Shown piece after piece: positions 50,034 to 58,379 of a stretch of 64,000 nt of DNA (position 1 is the stretch's first letter; every line of letters begins with the position of its first letter). The stretch spans positions 124,001-188,000 of the forward strand of contig NZ_SCMR01000001.1 of NCBI RefSeq assembly GCF_005502885.1, given 5' to 3'. A program made the translations under genes and the position numbers. Under the pieces are notes generated by a model. It was not told the DNA's origin, did no database searches, and saw only the letters and a list, made by a program, of their open reading frames with translations. Source of the stretch: Microbacterium sp. 2FI (GTDB lineage Bacteria; Actinomycetota; Actinomycetes; Actinomycetales; Microbacteriaceae).

Positions 50034-51923
50034 ATGACTTCGCTCCTTCCTCACCACGACGGCTCGCCGCTGCACGTCTCGGATCTCGCGCCGGCGCTCG
50101 GCGACGTCGTCACGGTGCGACTGCGCGTTCCCGCCGGCTACGGGCCGCTCGCGGTCGTGCGGACGCGCTCGAACCCCGATCACGAGCCCGAGTGGTCCGA
50201 CGCGGTTCATCTCGGCGAATCGGACGGCTGGGACTGGTGGGAGGCGCCCGTGACGGTGCGCAATCCCCGGCACGGCTATCGGTGGATGCTGCAGCTCGAG
50301 AACGGGGCCGTGGAGTGGCTGAACCAGACGGGGCTGCACCGCATAGAGACGCTCGACGCCGAGGACTTCGCGCTGGTCGCCACTCCCGCGCCGCCGGCAT
50401 GGCTCTACGACGCCGTGATGTACCAGGTGTTCCCCGACCGGTTCGCGCGGTCGGAGCATGCAGGCGCCCGGGAGCTGCCTGACTGGGCGATCCCCGCAGA
50501 GTGGGGCGACGCCCTCGACCCCGTCATGCCGGGGCGTGCGCAGCAGTTCTTCGGCGGCGACCTCGACGGGGTGACCGAGAAGCTCGACCACCTCGTGTCG
50601 CTGGGTGTGAACCTGCTCTACCTCACGCCGGTGTTCCCGGCCGCTTCCAACCACCGCTATGACGCCTCGAGCTTCGACCGGGTCGATCCGCTGCTCGGCG
50701 GCGACGAGGCGTACATCCGGCTCATCGAGGCGGCGCACGCGCGCGGAATCCGCGTGATCGGCGACCTCACGAGCAATCACTCCGGCGATCGGCACGAGTG
50801 GTTCCAGGCGGCGTTCGGGCACCCCGGAGCGCCGGAAGAGGAGTTCTACTACTTCACCGACGACGCCAACACCGCGTACGAGTCGTGGCTCGGCTACCCG
50901 AGCCTGCCGAAGTTCAACTGGGCCTCCGAGGAGCTCCGCGCCCGCTTCATCGAGGGCGAGGACTCGATCGTCGCGAAGTGGCTGAAGCCGCCGTACAGCG
51001 CCGACGGCTGGCGCATCGACGTCGCGAACATGACGGGGCGCCTCGGCGCCGTCGACCTCAACGCCGAGGTGCGTCAGCTCTTCCGCGAGACGATGCTCGC
51101 CATCAACCCCGACACGATCCTTCTCGGAGAGTCGACCAACGACGCCGCGAGCGACCTGCAGGGCGACGGCTGGCACGGCGCGATGACCTACCCGAGCTTC
51201 ACGCGGCCGGTGTGGGGATGGCTGAGCACGCCCGACGGCGCGCCGTACATCACGTCGGACGACGACGAGGTGACCGAGGCCTGGTTCTTCGGGCAGCCGG
51301 TGGGCGGCATCCCGCGCTACACCGCCGCCGACTTCGCCGAGGCCGTCGTGCGCTTCACTGCCGGCATCCCGTGGCGCGTGCGGCTCGGCAACATGCAGCC
51401 GCTCGACACGCACGACACGGCCCGCTTCGCGACGAACGCCGCAGCCGGAACCGTGCCGGTCGCGGCAGGGCTCTCGATGACGCTGCCGGGGCTGCCGGTC
51501 GTGTTCGCCGGCGACGAGTTCGGGGCGCTCGGGGTCGACGGCGAGATGAGCCGCACGCCGATGCCGTGGGGGAGCGAGAGCGAGCCCGCGACCGCCGAGC
51601 GCCTCGCGCTGTACCGCGACCTCATCGCGCTCCGTCGCGCGCACCCGGCGCTCGCGACCGGTGGATTCCGCTGGGTGCACATCGACGACGAGACGGTCGC
51701 GTTCGTCCGCGAATCGGCCGACGAGACGATCCTCGTGCTGGCTACGCGCGGGGGAGCGGATGCCGACCTCGCGCCCGGCGCGCTGCCGGGCGCGGCGGCT
51801 GCCGAGGCCCGCTTCGGCGACGCGACCCTCGCGGTGGCCGACGACGGCGCGGTGCTGCTGTCGGCGGAGGGCCCGGCGTTCGCGGTGTGGAGCCTGCCGG
51901 GGGTCATCGCGCCCGCGGGGTGA
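50034..51923 (+). CDS. Cytoplasmic GH13 alpha-glycosidase (neopullulanase/cyclomaltodextrinase-like)
   Basis: This 629-residue enzyme lacks a signal peptide, so it probably degrades imported maltodextrins. An N-terminal CBM34-like beta domain (about residues 1-120) precedes the barrel. The catalytic residues are Asp329 in GWRIDVANM, Glu366 in LLGESTND, and Asp461 in LDTHDTARF. YQVFPDRFARSEHAG is typical of this subgroup. GAAAGG precedes the ATG. A 165-base gap separates it from the amylase gene and holds CACAAT (near 49910), so it may have its own promoter. Confidence 0.9.
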   Translation: MTSLLPHHDGSPLHVSDLAPALGDVVTVRLRVPAGYGPLAVVRTRSNPDHEPEWSDAVHLGESDGWDWWEAPVTVRNPRHGYRWMLQLENGAVEWLNQTGLHRIETLDAEDFALVATPAPPAWLYDAVMYQVFPDRFARSEHAGARELPDWAIPAEWGDALDPVMPGRAQQFFGGDLDGVTEKLDHLVSLGVNLLYLTPVFPAASNHRYDASSFDRVDPLLGGDEAYIRLIEAAHARGIRVIGDLTSNHSGDRHEWFQAAFGHPGAPEEEFYYFTDDANTAYESWLGYPSLPKFNWASEELRARFIEGEDSIVAKWLKPPYSADGWRIDVANMTGRLGAVDLNAEVRQLFRETMLAINPDTILLGESTNDAASDLQGDGWHGAMTYPSFTRPVWGWLSTPDGAPYITSDDDEVTEAWFFGQPVGGIPRYTAADFAEAVVRFTAGIPWRVRLGNMQPLDTHDTARFATNAAAGTVPVAAGLSMTLPGLPVVFAGDEFGALGVDGEMSRTPMPWGSESEPATAERLALYRDLIALRRAHPALATGGFRWVHIDDETVAFVRESADETILVLATRGGADADLAPGALPGAAAAEARFGDATLAVADDGAVLLSAEGPAFAVWSLPGVIAPAG

Positions 51924-51975
51924 TCTGTCCACAGGCGGCTGACACCCGGTGGCCGTATCAGGCACACTGAGTTCC

Positions 51976-52887
51976 ATGTCACCGTTGACCACCATCGGCC
52001 TTCCCGTGGCCCTGGGCATCATCATGTTCGGCCTCGGGCTCAGTCTGACCCTCGGCGATTTCGCCCGGGTCCTGAAGCAGCCCAAGGCGGTGATCATCGC
52101 TCTCGTGTGCCAGCTGGTTCTGCTGCCGGCGATCTGCTTCGGCCTGGTGCTCGCGTTCCAGCTGCCGCCGGTCCTCGCGGTCGGCATGATGATGCTGGCG
52201 GCCTCGCCGGGCGGCACGACCGCGAATCTCTACAGCCATCTGTTCCGCGGCGACATCGCTCTGAACATCTCGCTCACCGCGGTCAACTCCGTCATCGCCG
52301 TCGTGACGCTGCCGCTCATCACCAACTTCGCGATCTGGTACTTCGACCCCTTCGACGACCAGCTCGGCATGCAGTGGGCCAAGGCCGCCGAGGTCTTCGC
52401 GATCGTGCTCGTGCCCGTCGCGGTCGGCATGGTGGTGCGGAGGTTCTGGCCGAAGTTCGCCGACAGGATGGACAAGCCGGTGCGCATCGCTTCGGTCATC
52501 ATCCTGATCGTCGTGATCGCCGGCGCCGTCGCCGCGAACTGGGACCTGCTCGTGGCGAATTTCGCGCGCCTGGCCCTCATCACGATCGTGTTCTGCCTCA
52601 TCAGCCTCGCGATCGGGTATCTCGTGCCGCGCTGGCTCAAGGTCGGCAAGAGGCAGGCGATCGCGACGTCGTTCGAGATCGGCATCCACAACGCCACGCT
52701 CGCCATCGTCATCGCCCAGTCGGTGTTGGGCTCGGAGGAGCTGAGCCTGCCCGCGGCCGTGTACGGCGTGCTGATGTTCTTCATCGCGTTCGGCTTCGGC
52801 TTCCTCATCCGCGACCGCTCCGCCGCCGCGGCCGACGAGGCCGCACCGGCGGCTGAGCCCGGCAAAACCGAGCCTGCGCCGGCCTGA
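51976..52887 (+). CDS. Bile acid:sodium symporter family (BASS) transporter
   Basis: This 303-residue protein has about nine or ten hydrophobic helices. The conserved crossover regions are MMLAASPGGTTANLYSHLFRGDIALNISLT and FEIGIHNATLAIVIAQS, which bind sodium in BASS proteins. The C-terminal tail is Ala/Glu/Pro-rich and soluble. I chose the ATG at 51976. A GTG at 51949 is possible, but CACACT (51963-51968) lies seven bases before the ATG, as in leaderless genes here. The substrate may be an organic acid, not a bile acid. Confidence 0.85.
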   Translation: MSPLTTIGLPVALGIIMFGLGLSLTLGDFARVLKQPKAVIIALVCQLVLLPAICFGLVLAFQLPPVLAVGMMMLAASPGGTTANLYSHLFRGDIALNISLTAVNSVIAVVTLPLITNFAIWYFDPFDDQLGMQWAKAAEVFAIVLVPVAVGMVVRRFWPKFADRMDKPVRIASVIILIVVIAGAVAANWDLLVANFARLALITIVFCLISLAIGYLVPRWLKVGKRQAIATSFEIGIHNATLAIVIAQSVLGSEELSLPAAVYGVLMFFIAFGFGFLIRDRSAAAADEAAPAAEPGKTEPAPA

Positions 52888-52900
52888 TTTCGCGCGCCAC

Positions 52901-52941
52901 CGGATGCCTCCGTCACCCGCACAGGGTGGCGGAGGCATCCG
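52901..52941 (+). terminator. Strong terminator hairpin after the BASS gene
   Basis: CGGATGCCTCCGTCACCC (52901-52918) and GGGTGGCGGAGGCATCCG (52924-52941) pair over 18 bases with one G-T pair, around a GCACA loop. No long U-run follows. It lies 14 bases after the BASS stop codon and before the next promoter. Confidence 0.75.
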
Positions 52942-52973
52942 TCGTTCGTAGACTGAGGGCTCGAGGAGGTGCC

Positions 52974-53474
52974 ATGCGCCCACTGACCGAGCAGGACGTG
53001 CGTTCATCGTTCGTCAATGCCTCACCCGACGACCTGCGGCTCGTCGCGCTGCCGTCGGACTTCGTCCTGGTCGACTGGGACCATCTCGACTTCTTCGCGT
53101 GGCGCGATCCGCGCACCCGCGGACGGGGGTACGTCATCATCGAGGTGGACGGCGAAGCGCGCGGCGTGGTGCTGCGGGCCTCGGATACGTCGTCGCATGC
53201 GCGCTCGGCGATGTGCAACCTCTGCCACACGATGCAGCCCGCCGATCAGGTCGCCCTCTTCACTGCGCGCAAGGCCGGGGATGCCGGTGACAACGGCGAC
53301 AGTGTGGGCACGTACATCTGCACTGACCTGTCGTGCCACGAGAACGTGCGCCTCGCGGCTCCGCTCGCGCCCAGCGAGGTGCGGGCGAGCGTCGATCGCC
53401 GCATCGACGGCACGCGCCGGCGCACCGAGGACTTCGTCACCCGCGTCTTCGAGAACGCGGGGAGCCGCCGATGA
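52974..53474 (+). CDS. FBP-domain (treble-clef zinc finger) protein
   Basis: This 166-residue protein has a beta-rich N-terminal part and a C-terminal zinc finger with cysteines 81, 84, 116 and 121 (SAMCNLCHTMQ, then GDSVGTYICTDLSCHENVR). The sequence fits the FBP/FusB-like family, whose members bind EF-G and rescue fusidic acid stalled ribosomes. A GAGGAGG site lies just before the ATG. Its stop codon overlaps the start of the kinase gene. An EF-G-related role here is inferred from the family. Confidence 0.86.
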   Translation: MRPLTEQDVRSSFVNASPDDLRLVALPSDFVLVDWDHLDFFAWRDPRTRGRGYVIIEVDGEARGVVLRASDTSSHARSAMCNLCHTMQPADQVALFTARKAGDAGDNGDSVGTYICTDLSCHENVRLAAPLAPSEVRASVDRRIDGTRRRTEDFVTRVFENAGSRR

Positions 53475-54388
53475 CCGGGCATGTGGTGGTCGTCGGCGAT
53501 GCACTCATCGACGAGCTGCGCGATGATGCCGGTGTTCGTGAGTTCGTGGGCGGCGCTGCGCTGAACGTCGCGGTGGGGCTCGCGCGGCTCGGCCTGCCCG
53601 CGACGCTCATCGCGATGGTGGGCGACGACGAGGCCGGTGCCCACGTGCGCTCGTATCTCGCCGACTACGGGGTCGAGCTGATCGGCACGTCGTCCGAGTA
53701 CGGCACGGCGCGCGCGGTGAGCACCCGCAGCGGCGGTGGCGAGCCCGCGTACGTCTTCAACGAGGCTTCGCAGCGGCGCCGCATCCACTTCGGCGAGCGC
53801 GAGAGGCGGGCGATGTCGGATGCCGACCTCGTCGCGGTGAGCTGCTTCGCCTTCGACGACGTGGCACAGGCCGACGAATTCGCGGGTGCTCTCGCTCGAT
53901 CGGGCACCCCGCTCGCGATCGATCCGAATCCGCGTACGGGCATGCTCCACGACCGGGACGCGTTCGTCGCGTCGTTCGAGAAGCTCGCCGCCTCGGCATC
54001 CCTCGTGAAAGTCGGCGAAGACGACGCTGCCGTTCTCTACGGCACCCCGCTCGACGCATTGCGCGCCCGGCTCATCGACCTCGGAGCGGGCGCCGTACTG
54101 GCGACCGAGGGAGCGGCCGGCGCCACGATCGAGTCGGACGGGGTCGTCGTGACGCGCCCGATCTCGACTCTTCCCGGACGCATCGTCGACACGATGGGGG
54201 CGGGAGACGCCGCCTTCGCCGCGACGCTCGCTTCCCTCGTGGACGGTGCGCCGACGGACGCCGACGGGTGGGGTGCCGTCCTCAACGACGCGATGGATGC
54301 CGCGGCCGCCACCTGCCGGTTCGAGGGGGCGCTCCTGCGCCTGCCGTCGGCGCTCCGCGACCTCGATCTCGACGGGATCGGCACCTGA
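53471..54388 (+). CDS. PfkB family carbohydrate kinase
   Basis: This 305-residue kinase phosphorylates a sugar or nucleoside. The N-terminal motif EFVGGAALNVAVGLARLGLPATLIAMVGDD and the C-terminal GRIVDTMGAGDAAFAATLASL, with its catalytic GAGD, are intact. Fructokinase- or ribokinase-like activity is most likely, but the substrate-binding residues do not settle it. The start is the ATG at 53471 overlapping the previous stop codon, so it is cotranslated with the FBP gene. Confidence 0.9.
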   Translation: MTGHVVVVGDALIDELRDDAGVREFVGGAALNVAVGLARLGLPATLIAMVGDDEAGAHVRSYLADYGVELIGTSSEYGTARAVSTRSGGGEPAYVFNEASQRRRIHFGERERRAMSDADLVAVSCFAFDDVAQADEFAGALARSGTPLAIDPNPRTGMLHDRDAFVASFEKLAASASLVKVGEDDAAVLYGTPLDALRARLIDLGAGAVLATEGAAGATIESDGVVVTRPISTLPGRIVDTMGAGDAAFAATLASLVDGAPTDADGWGAVLNDAMDAAAATCRFEGALLRLPSALRDLDLDGIGT

Positions 54389-54484
54389 GCACGACGGGCC
54401 GCCTCGATTTCGAGCACTGCCCGTCACCGAGTATGATTGTTGATCGCGCCTCCGGTCGTCTGAGAAAGTCGGACGGATGCGTCT

Positions 54485-54569
54485 GGCGAGTTACCCAAGC
54501 GGCCAAAGGGATCTGATTGTAACTCAGCTGTCATCGACTTCGGGGGTTCGAATCCCTCACTCGCCACCA
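54485..54569 (+). tRNA. tRNA-Tyr (GUA)
   Basis: The acceptor arms GGCGAGT (54485-54491) and ACTCGCC (54559-54565) pair fully. The anticodon loop reads TTGTAAC, giving GTA. The T arm is GGGGGTTCGAATCCCTC-like, and a long class II variable arm (CTGTCATCGACTTCGG) is present, as expected for Tyr in bacteria. The discriminator A and an encoded CCA end follow at 54566-54569. TATGAT at 54432-54437 is a possible -10 box. Confidence 0.96.
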
Positions 54570-54573
54570 GTCG

Positions 54574-54600
54574 GAAAGCGCCCCTTCGCGGGGCGCTTTC
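54574..54600 (+). terminator. Terminator after tRNA-Tyr
   Basis: GAAAGCGCCCC (54574-54584) and GGGGCGCTTTC (54590-54600) form a perfect 11-base stem around a TTCGC loop, followed by TCGTTTCC. It lies four bases after the tRNA's CCA. Confidence 0.88.
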
Positions 54601-54696
54601 TCGTTTCCGGAGTCGGGGATCCCCGCGACGGGCGCCCCGTGTCAGGATGGGCGTGCGGGCGCGCGCCCGCACGTAGAGCCGACAGTGAGGATCGCC

Positions 54697-55668
54697 ATGA
54701 CCGACCCCCGTGACGATGCCGCGCAGACCGACACTCCGCTGTCGTCGCTCCTGCGGGCCGCGATCTGGGTCGCGATCGGCGCGCTCATCGCCGCCGCGAT
54801 CGTGTGTGTGATCTGGGTGCTGGTCGGGTCGCAGAACGGCATCGTCGGGCGGGCGTTCCTCACGATCCTGCTGCTCGTCGGCTTCGCCGGCGTTGCGATC
54901 CTCGACGCACACCTCGCACCGAAGCGGCCGGCGTGGTTCGCGCTGGCGAGCATGGCCTCGTGGGTCGTCGCGCTGCTGGTCGGCGCCGTCATGATCTGGA
55001 TGCCGGAGCGCTACGCGTGGGGCGGGTTCTCGCGCCTGCTTCAGTTCCTCGTGATCGTGCTGATCCTCCAGCTGGCGCTGTTGCATGTGCGGCTGTACGC
55101 CAAGGCGTTCCAGCGGTACGTCACCCCGTTCACGCAGGTCGTGGCCGTCATCACGATCGCGCTCGTGGTCGGGCTCGCCGCGCTGCTGATCATCCCGCTG
55201 GTGCTCAGCGAGTACACCGATTTCCCCGAGCTCTATTGGCGCGTGGTCGTGGCCGTCGCGATCCTCGCGGCCGTCGGCACGACGCTCATCCCGCTCGTGA
55301 ACGTACTGTTCGCGCCGCGTCGACCGCGCGCACCGCGGCCGACGGGGATCTACGCGCCACAGCAGCCGCAGGGGTACCCGAGCTACGCGCAGAACGACCC
55401 ATACGCCGCGCTTCCGGCCGCGCCGGCCGATCACCGGGCTGCCGAGGCAGAGCTGCTGCCGTGGCCGAACTTCGCCGACGGCTACACGCCGCTGCCGATG
55501 CTCCCCGACGGCTCACCCGACTGGAACGCCTATTACACGGGTCAGCCGACGCCCGGTGCCCATGTGTTCGCGCTGCCGCAGGCGGCGGTCGAGCCGGCGC
55601 CCGTCGCGCCTGCGGCGCCCGGGTACGAGGGCTACCCGCCCCCGCCGCCGCTTCCGCCCCGGTCGTAG
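54697..55668 (+). CDS. Polytopic membrane protein with Pro-rich C-terminal tail
   Basis: This 323-residue protein has six predicted helices in the first 200 residues (for example WVAIGALIAAAIVCVIWVLV and FLVIVLILQLALLHVRLY). A Pro/Tyr/Ala-rich soluble tail follows, ending PPPPPLPPRS. I prefer the ATG at 54697, with GTGAGG six bases upstream, over the GTG at 54685. I do not recognise a family. The Pro-rich tail could bind a cytoplasmic partner. The next gene is convergent and 12 bases away. Confidence 0.75.
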   Translation: MTDPRDDAAQTDTPLSSLLRAAIWVAIGALIAAAIVCVIWVLVGSQNGIVGRAFLTILLLVGFAGVAILDAHLAPKRPAWFALASMASWVVALLVGAVMIWMPERYAWGGFSRLLQFLVIVLILQLALLHVRLYAKAFQRYVTPFTQVVAVITIALVVGLAALLIIPLVLSEYTDFPELYWRVVVAVAILAAVGTTLIPLVNVLFAPRRPRAPRPTGIYAPQQPQGYPSYAQNDPYAALPAAPADHRAAEAELLPWPNFADGYTPLPMLPDGSPDWNAYYTGQPTPGAHVFALPQAAVEPAPVAPAAPGYEGYPPPPPLPPRS

Positions 55669-55680
55669 GCGTCGCCGGCG

Positions 55681-57270
55681 TCAGCCCGCGAGCATCTCGA
55701 GCGCCGCCATCGCCGCGCTGTGCCCGCCCAGACCGCTCACGGCCCCGCCGCGGCGTGACCCCGATCCGCACACCAGAACCCGGTCGTGCGCGGTCGCGAC
55801 GCCCCAGCGCTGGGCCGGCGTCTCCAGGGGCTCGTCGTCGTCGGCCCAGGGCCACGACAGGTCGCCGTGGAAGATGTCGCCCCCGGCCATGCCGAGCGAG
55901 TCTTCGAGGTCGGCGGTCGTACGGGCCTCGATGCAGGCCGAGCCGTCGGGGGCCTCGAATACGACGTCGGCGATGGGCTCGGCGAGCACCGAGTCGAGCG
56001 AGCGCTGCGCCGCCGCGAGGAGCGCCGCGCGTGCGGCATCCCGATCCTCGCCCGCCACGAGTCGGTGAGGCACCTGCAGGCCGAACAGGGTCAGGGTATG
56101 TGCACCCGATGCCCGGAGATCCTCGCCGAGGATCGACGGGTCGGTGAGCGAGTGACAGTAGATCTCGGCCGGAAGCGGGTTCGGGATGCCGCCGCCCACC
56201 GCCGTCGCGTGCGCGGCGTCGAGCTGGCTCATCGTCTCGTTGATGTGGAAGGTGCCGCCGAACGCCGCCTCAGGTGTCACCGCGGCGTCGCAGAGCTTCG
56301 GAAGCCGCCGCAGCAGCATGTTGACCTTCACCTGGGCGCCTTCGGGAGCCTGGTCTTCGCCGTCGGGCGCGGCGCCACCGGCGCGCAGGAGTCCGGCGAG
56401 CACCGCCGGACCGACTCCCGACAGCACCAGGCGTCCGCGCAGCGTCTCGGGACGGGATCCGCCGACGGTGACCTCGCCGTCGGGGCTCACGGCCGTCACC
56501 TCGACGCCGGTGCGCAGGTCGGCGCCCGCCGTGCGCGCGGCACGCTCGAGCTCGCCGCTGACCTGGCCCATCCCGCCGACCGGGACGTCCCAGTCACCGG
56601 TTCCGCCGCCGATCACGTGGTACAGGAAGCAGCGGTTCTGCCGCAGACTCTCATCGTCGGCGGTCGCGAAGGTGCCGATGAGGCCGTCGGTCAGGGCGAT
56701 GCCGCGCGCGATGTCCGTGTCGAGCGATGACCGCAGCACCGCGCCGAGCGGGTTGTCGACGAGGTCGTCCCACAGGCGGTCGTCCGCGACCGCGATCCTC
56801 ACGGCGCTGCGCCGGCGCAGCGGCTCGGTCATCGTCGGGAACACCGCGCGCGCGGCCGGTTCGAGCCGGGCGGTGAACGAGGCGAACCGGTCGGCCTCGC
56901 CGGTGGTGCCGGTCACGCGCGCGAAGGAGGCGCCGGTGGCCTCGGCATCCGCGTTGTCGATGAGGATGCCGCGAGCCGGATCGGCAGGGTCCGGCGTGTA
57001 GGACGAATACCGCCGCCGTCGCAGCGCGATGCGGAGGTCGAGGTCGTCGATGATCGCGCGCGGCAGCAGGCTCACGAGGTACGAGTAGCGCGACAGCCGC
57101 GCGTCGACCCCCGCCCACGGGCGCTCCGATACGGCGGCGCCGCCGACGTGATCCAGGCGCTCGAGCACGACGACCGATCTGCCCGCACGGCCCAGGTAGG
57201 CGGCGGCGACGAGAGCGTTGTGCCCGCCGCCGACGATGACGACGTCGTGGGTGTGGACTCCGCTGACCAT
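55681..57270 (-). CDS. FAD-dependent oxidoreductase (phytoene desaturase/PYROXD2-like)
   Basis: This 529-residue flavoprotein has the dinucleotide motif DVVIVGGGHNALVAAAYLGRAG near residue 9, and ERLDHVGGAAVSE for FAD ribose binding. The centre has VGGMGQVSGELERAARTAGADLRTG, and the C-terminal FAD loop is GSGSRRGGAVSGLGGHSAA. It resembles PYROXD2/CrtI-type amine or carotenoid oxidoreductases. No carotenoid gene is adjacent, so a carotenoid role is not supported. The ATG lies six bases from TAGCGT (57277-57282, minus strand). Confidence 0.87.
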   Translation of the reverse strand: MVSGVHTHDVVIVGGGHNALVAAAYLGRAGRSVVVLERLDHVGGAAVSERPWAGVDARLSRYSYLVSLLPRAIIDDLDLRIALRRRRYSSYTPDPADPARGILIDNADAEATGASFARVTGTTGEADRFASFTARLEPAARAVFPTMTEPLRRRSAVRIAVADDRLWDDLVDNPLGAVLRSSLDTDIARGIALTDGLIGTFATADDESLRQNRCFLYHVIGGGTGDWDVPVGGMGQVSGELERAARTAGADLRTGVEVTAVSPDGEVTVGGSRPETLRGRLVLSGVGPAVLAGLLRAGGAAPDGEDQAPEGAQVKVNMLLRRLPKLCDAAVTPEAAFGGTFHINETMSQLDAAHATAVGGGIPNPLPAEIYCHSLTDPSILGEDLRASGAHTLTLFGLQVPHRLVAGEDRDAARAALLAAAQRSLDSVLAEPIADVVFEAPDGSACIEARTTADLEDSLGMAGGDIFHGDLSWPWADDDEPLETPAQRWGVATAHDRVLVCGSGSRRGGAVSGLGGHSAAMAALEMLAG

Positions 57271-57298
57271 CCCCCCACGCTAGCCCTCCCGCGCCCTT

Positions 57299-57362
57299 CC
57301 GTTTACGGACGGGACACGCCGCCGGCTCGTCCCGCTACGCGGCGCGTCTCGTCCGTAAACGG
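57299..57362. repeat. Palindrome between divergent genes
   Basis: CCGTTTACGGACG (57299-57311) and CGTCCGTAAACGG (57350-57362) are perfect 13-base arms. An inner pair (GACACGCCGC with GCGGCGCGTC) continues the stem. It lies between the divergent FAD oxidoreductase and inositol phosphatase genes, close to their start sites. Confidence 0.78.
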
Positions 57363-57390
57363 TGGTGGGGGAGGGGGATAGCGTGAAGGG

Positions 57391-58191
57391 ATGACACGTG
57401 CGCAGCAGCTCGAAGCCATCGCGATCGACATCGCCCGAGAGGCGGGGGAACTCGCTCGACGGCGCCGCACCGAGGGCGTGTCGATCGCGGCGACGAAATC
57501 GTCGATCGCCGACATCGTGACCGAGGCCGATCGCGAGGTCGAGGACCTCATCCGGGCGCGCCTGGCGGCGGTGCGGCCCGACGACGGCTTTCTCGGCGAG
57601 GAATCGGATGCCGCGACCGGCACGACCGGCATCACGTGGGTCGTCGACCCGATCGATGGCACCGTGAACTATGCGTACGGCATCCCCTCGTACGCCGTGA
57701 GCATCGCTGCCGTCGAGGGCGACCCCGTGCCGGAGCACTGGGACGCGCTCGCCGCCGTCGTCTTCAACCCGGCCTCGGGCGAACTCTTCCGTGCCGCGCG
57801 CGGGGAGGGCGCATGGCTGGACGATCAGCGTCTCGCGGTGAACGCCGAGCCGTCGTCCGCGGGCGCGCTGCTGGCCACCGGCTTCGGCTATGACCCCGCC
57901 ACCCACGCCGGCGACCTCGCCCGCGTCGCCCGGGTCATGCCGATGGCACGAGACCTGCGACGGATCGGCGCGGCATCGCTCGATCTCGCCTTCGTCGCCA
58001 GCGGGCGCCTCGACGGGTACTTCGAGCGCGGGCTGCATCCGTGGGATCACGCCGCCGGCGCGCTCCTCGTGACCGAGGCCGGCGGCGTGGTCGGCGGGGC
58101 GGGGGAGAGCGGCTCGCCGTCGCGCGCGATGACCGTCGCGGCCGGGCCTGCGCTGTTCGATGCGCTGCGTCGCGCGGCCCTCGGGGACTGA
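57391..58191 (+). CDS. Inositol monophosphatase family protein
   Basis: This 266-residue metal-dependent phosphatase has the metal-binding sites FLGEESD, VVDPIDGTVNYAYGIPSYAVS and GLHPWDHAAGALLVTEAGG. DLRRIGAASLDLAFVASGRLDGYFE is the usual helix. Substrates in this family include inositol phosphates, histidinol phosphate and fructose bisphosphate, and the sequence does not decide among them. The ATG lies six bases after TAGCGT (57379-57384). Confidence 0.93.
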   Translation: MTRAQQLEAIAIDIAREAGELARRRRTEGVSIAATKSSIADIVTEADREVEDLIRARLAAVRPDDGFLGEESDAATGTTGITWVVDPIDGTVNYAYGIPSYAVSIAAVEGDPVPEHWDALAAVVFNPASGELFRAARGEGAWLDDQRLAVNAEPSSAGALLATGFGYDPATHAGDLARVARVMPMARDLRRIGAASLDLAFVASGRLDGYFERGLHPWDHAAGALLVTEAGGVVGGAGESGSPSRAMTVAAGPALFDALRRAALGD

Positions 58192-58379
58192 TCGTTCCGG
58201 GATTGTGAAGATTCCGAACGAATCGGCGCGTCGACGGCGTGCTTTACATGGCATTCTCAGGAGCTCCGGGGTAGTGTTTACCCGATCGTTACCTTCGCGG
58301 CCCGAACCGCGAGAGTGATTTCACGCCCCACCGACCGTACCGTTGCCCCCCGAGCGACACGACCGAGAGCTCTTTCCGC

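Noticed and set aside
48351-52217. A minus-strand open frame of almost 1300 codons across the amylase and glycosidase genes
   Set aside because: It is a mirror of two GC-rich genes with full catalytic motifs on the plus strand. Its own translation is Arg- and His-rich with no domain.
55681-57270. A carotenoid biosynthesis locus based on the CrtI-like oxidoreductase
   Set aside because: No phytoene synthase or other crt gene is adjacent, and the sequence fits PYROXD2-like oxidoreductases better.
58192-58379. A cyclic di-AMP (ydaO-type) riboswitch before the M23 peptidase gene
   Set aside because: Such riboswitches precede cell-wall hydrolases in actinobacteria, but I could not find the conserved core in these 188 bases.
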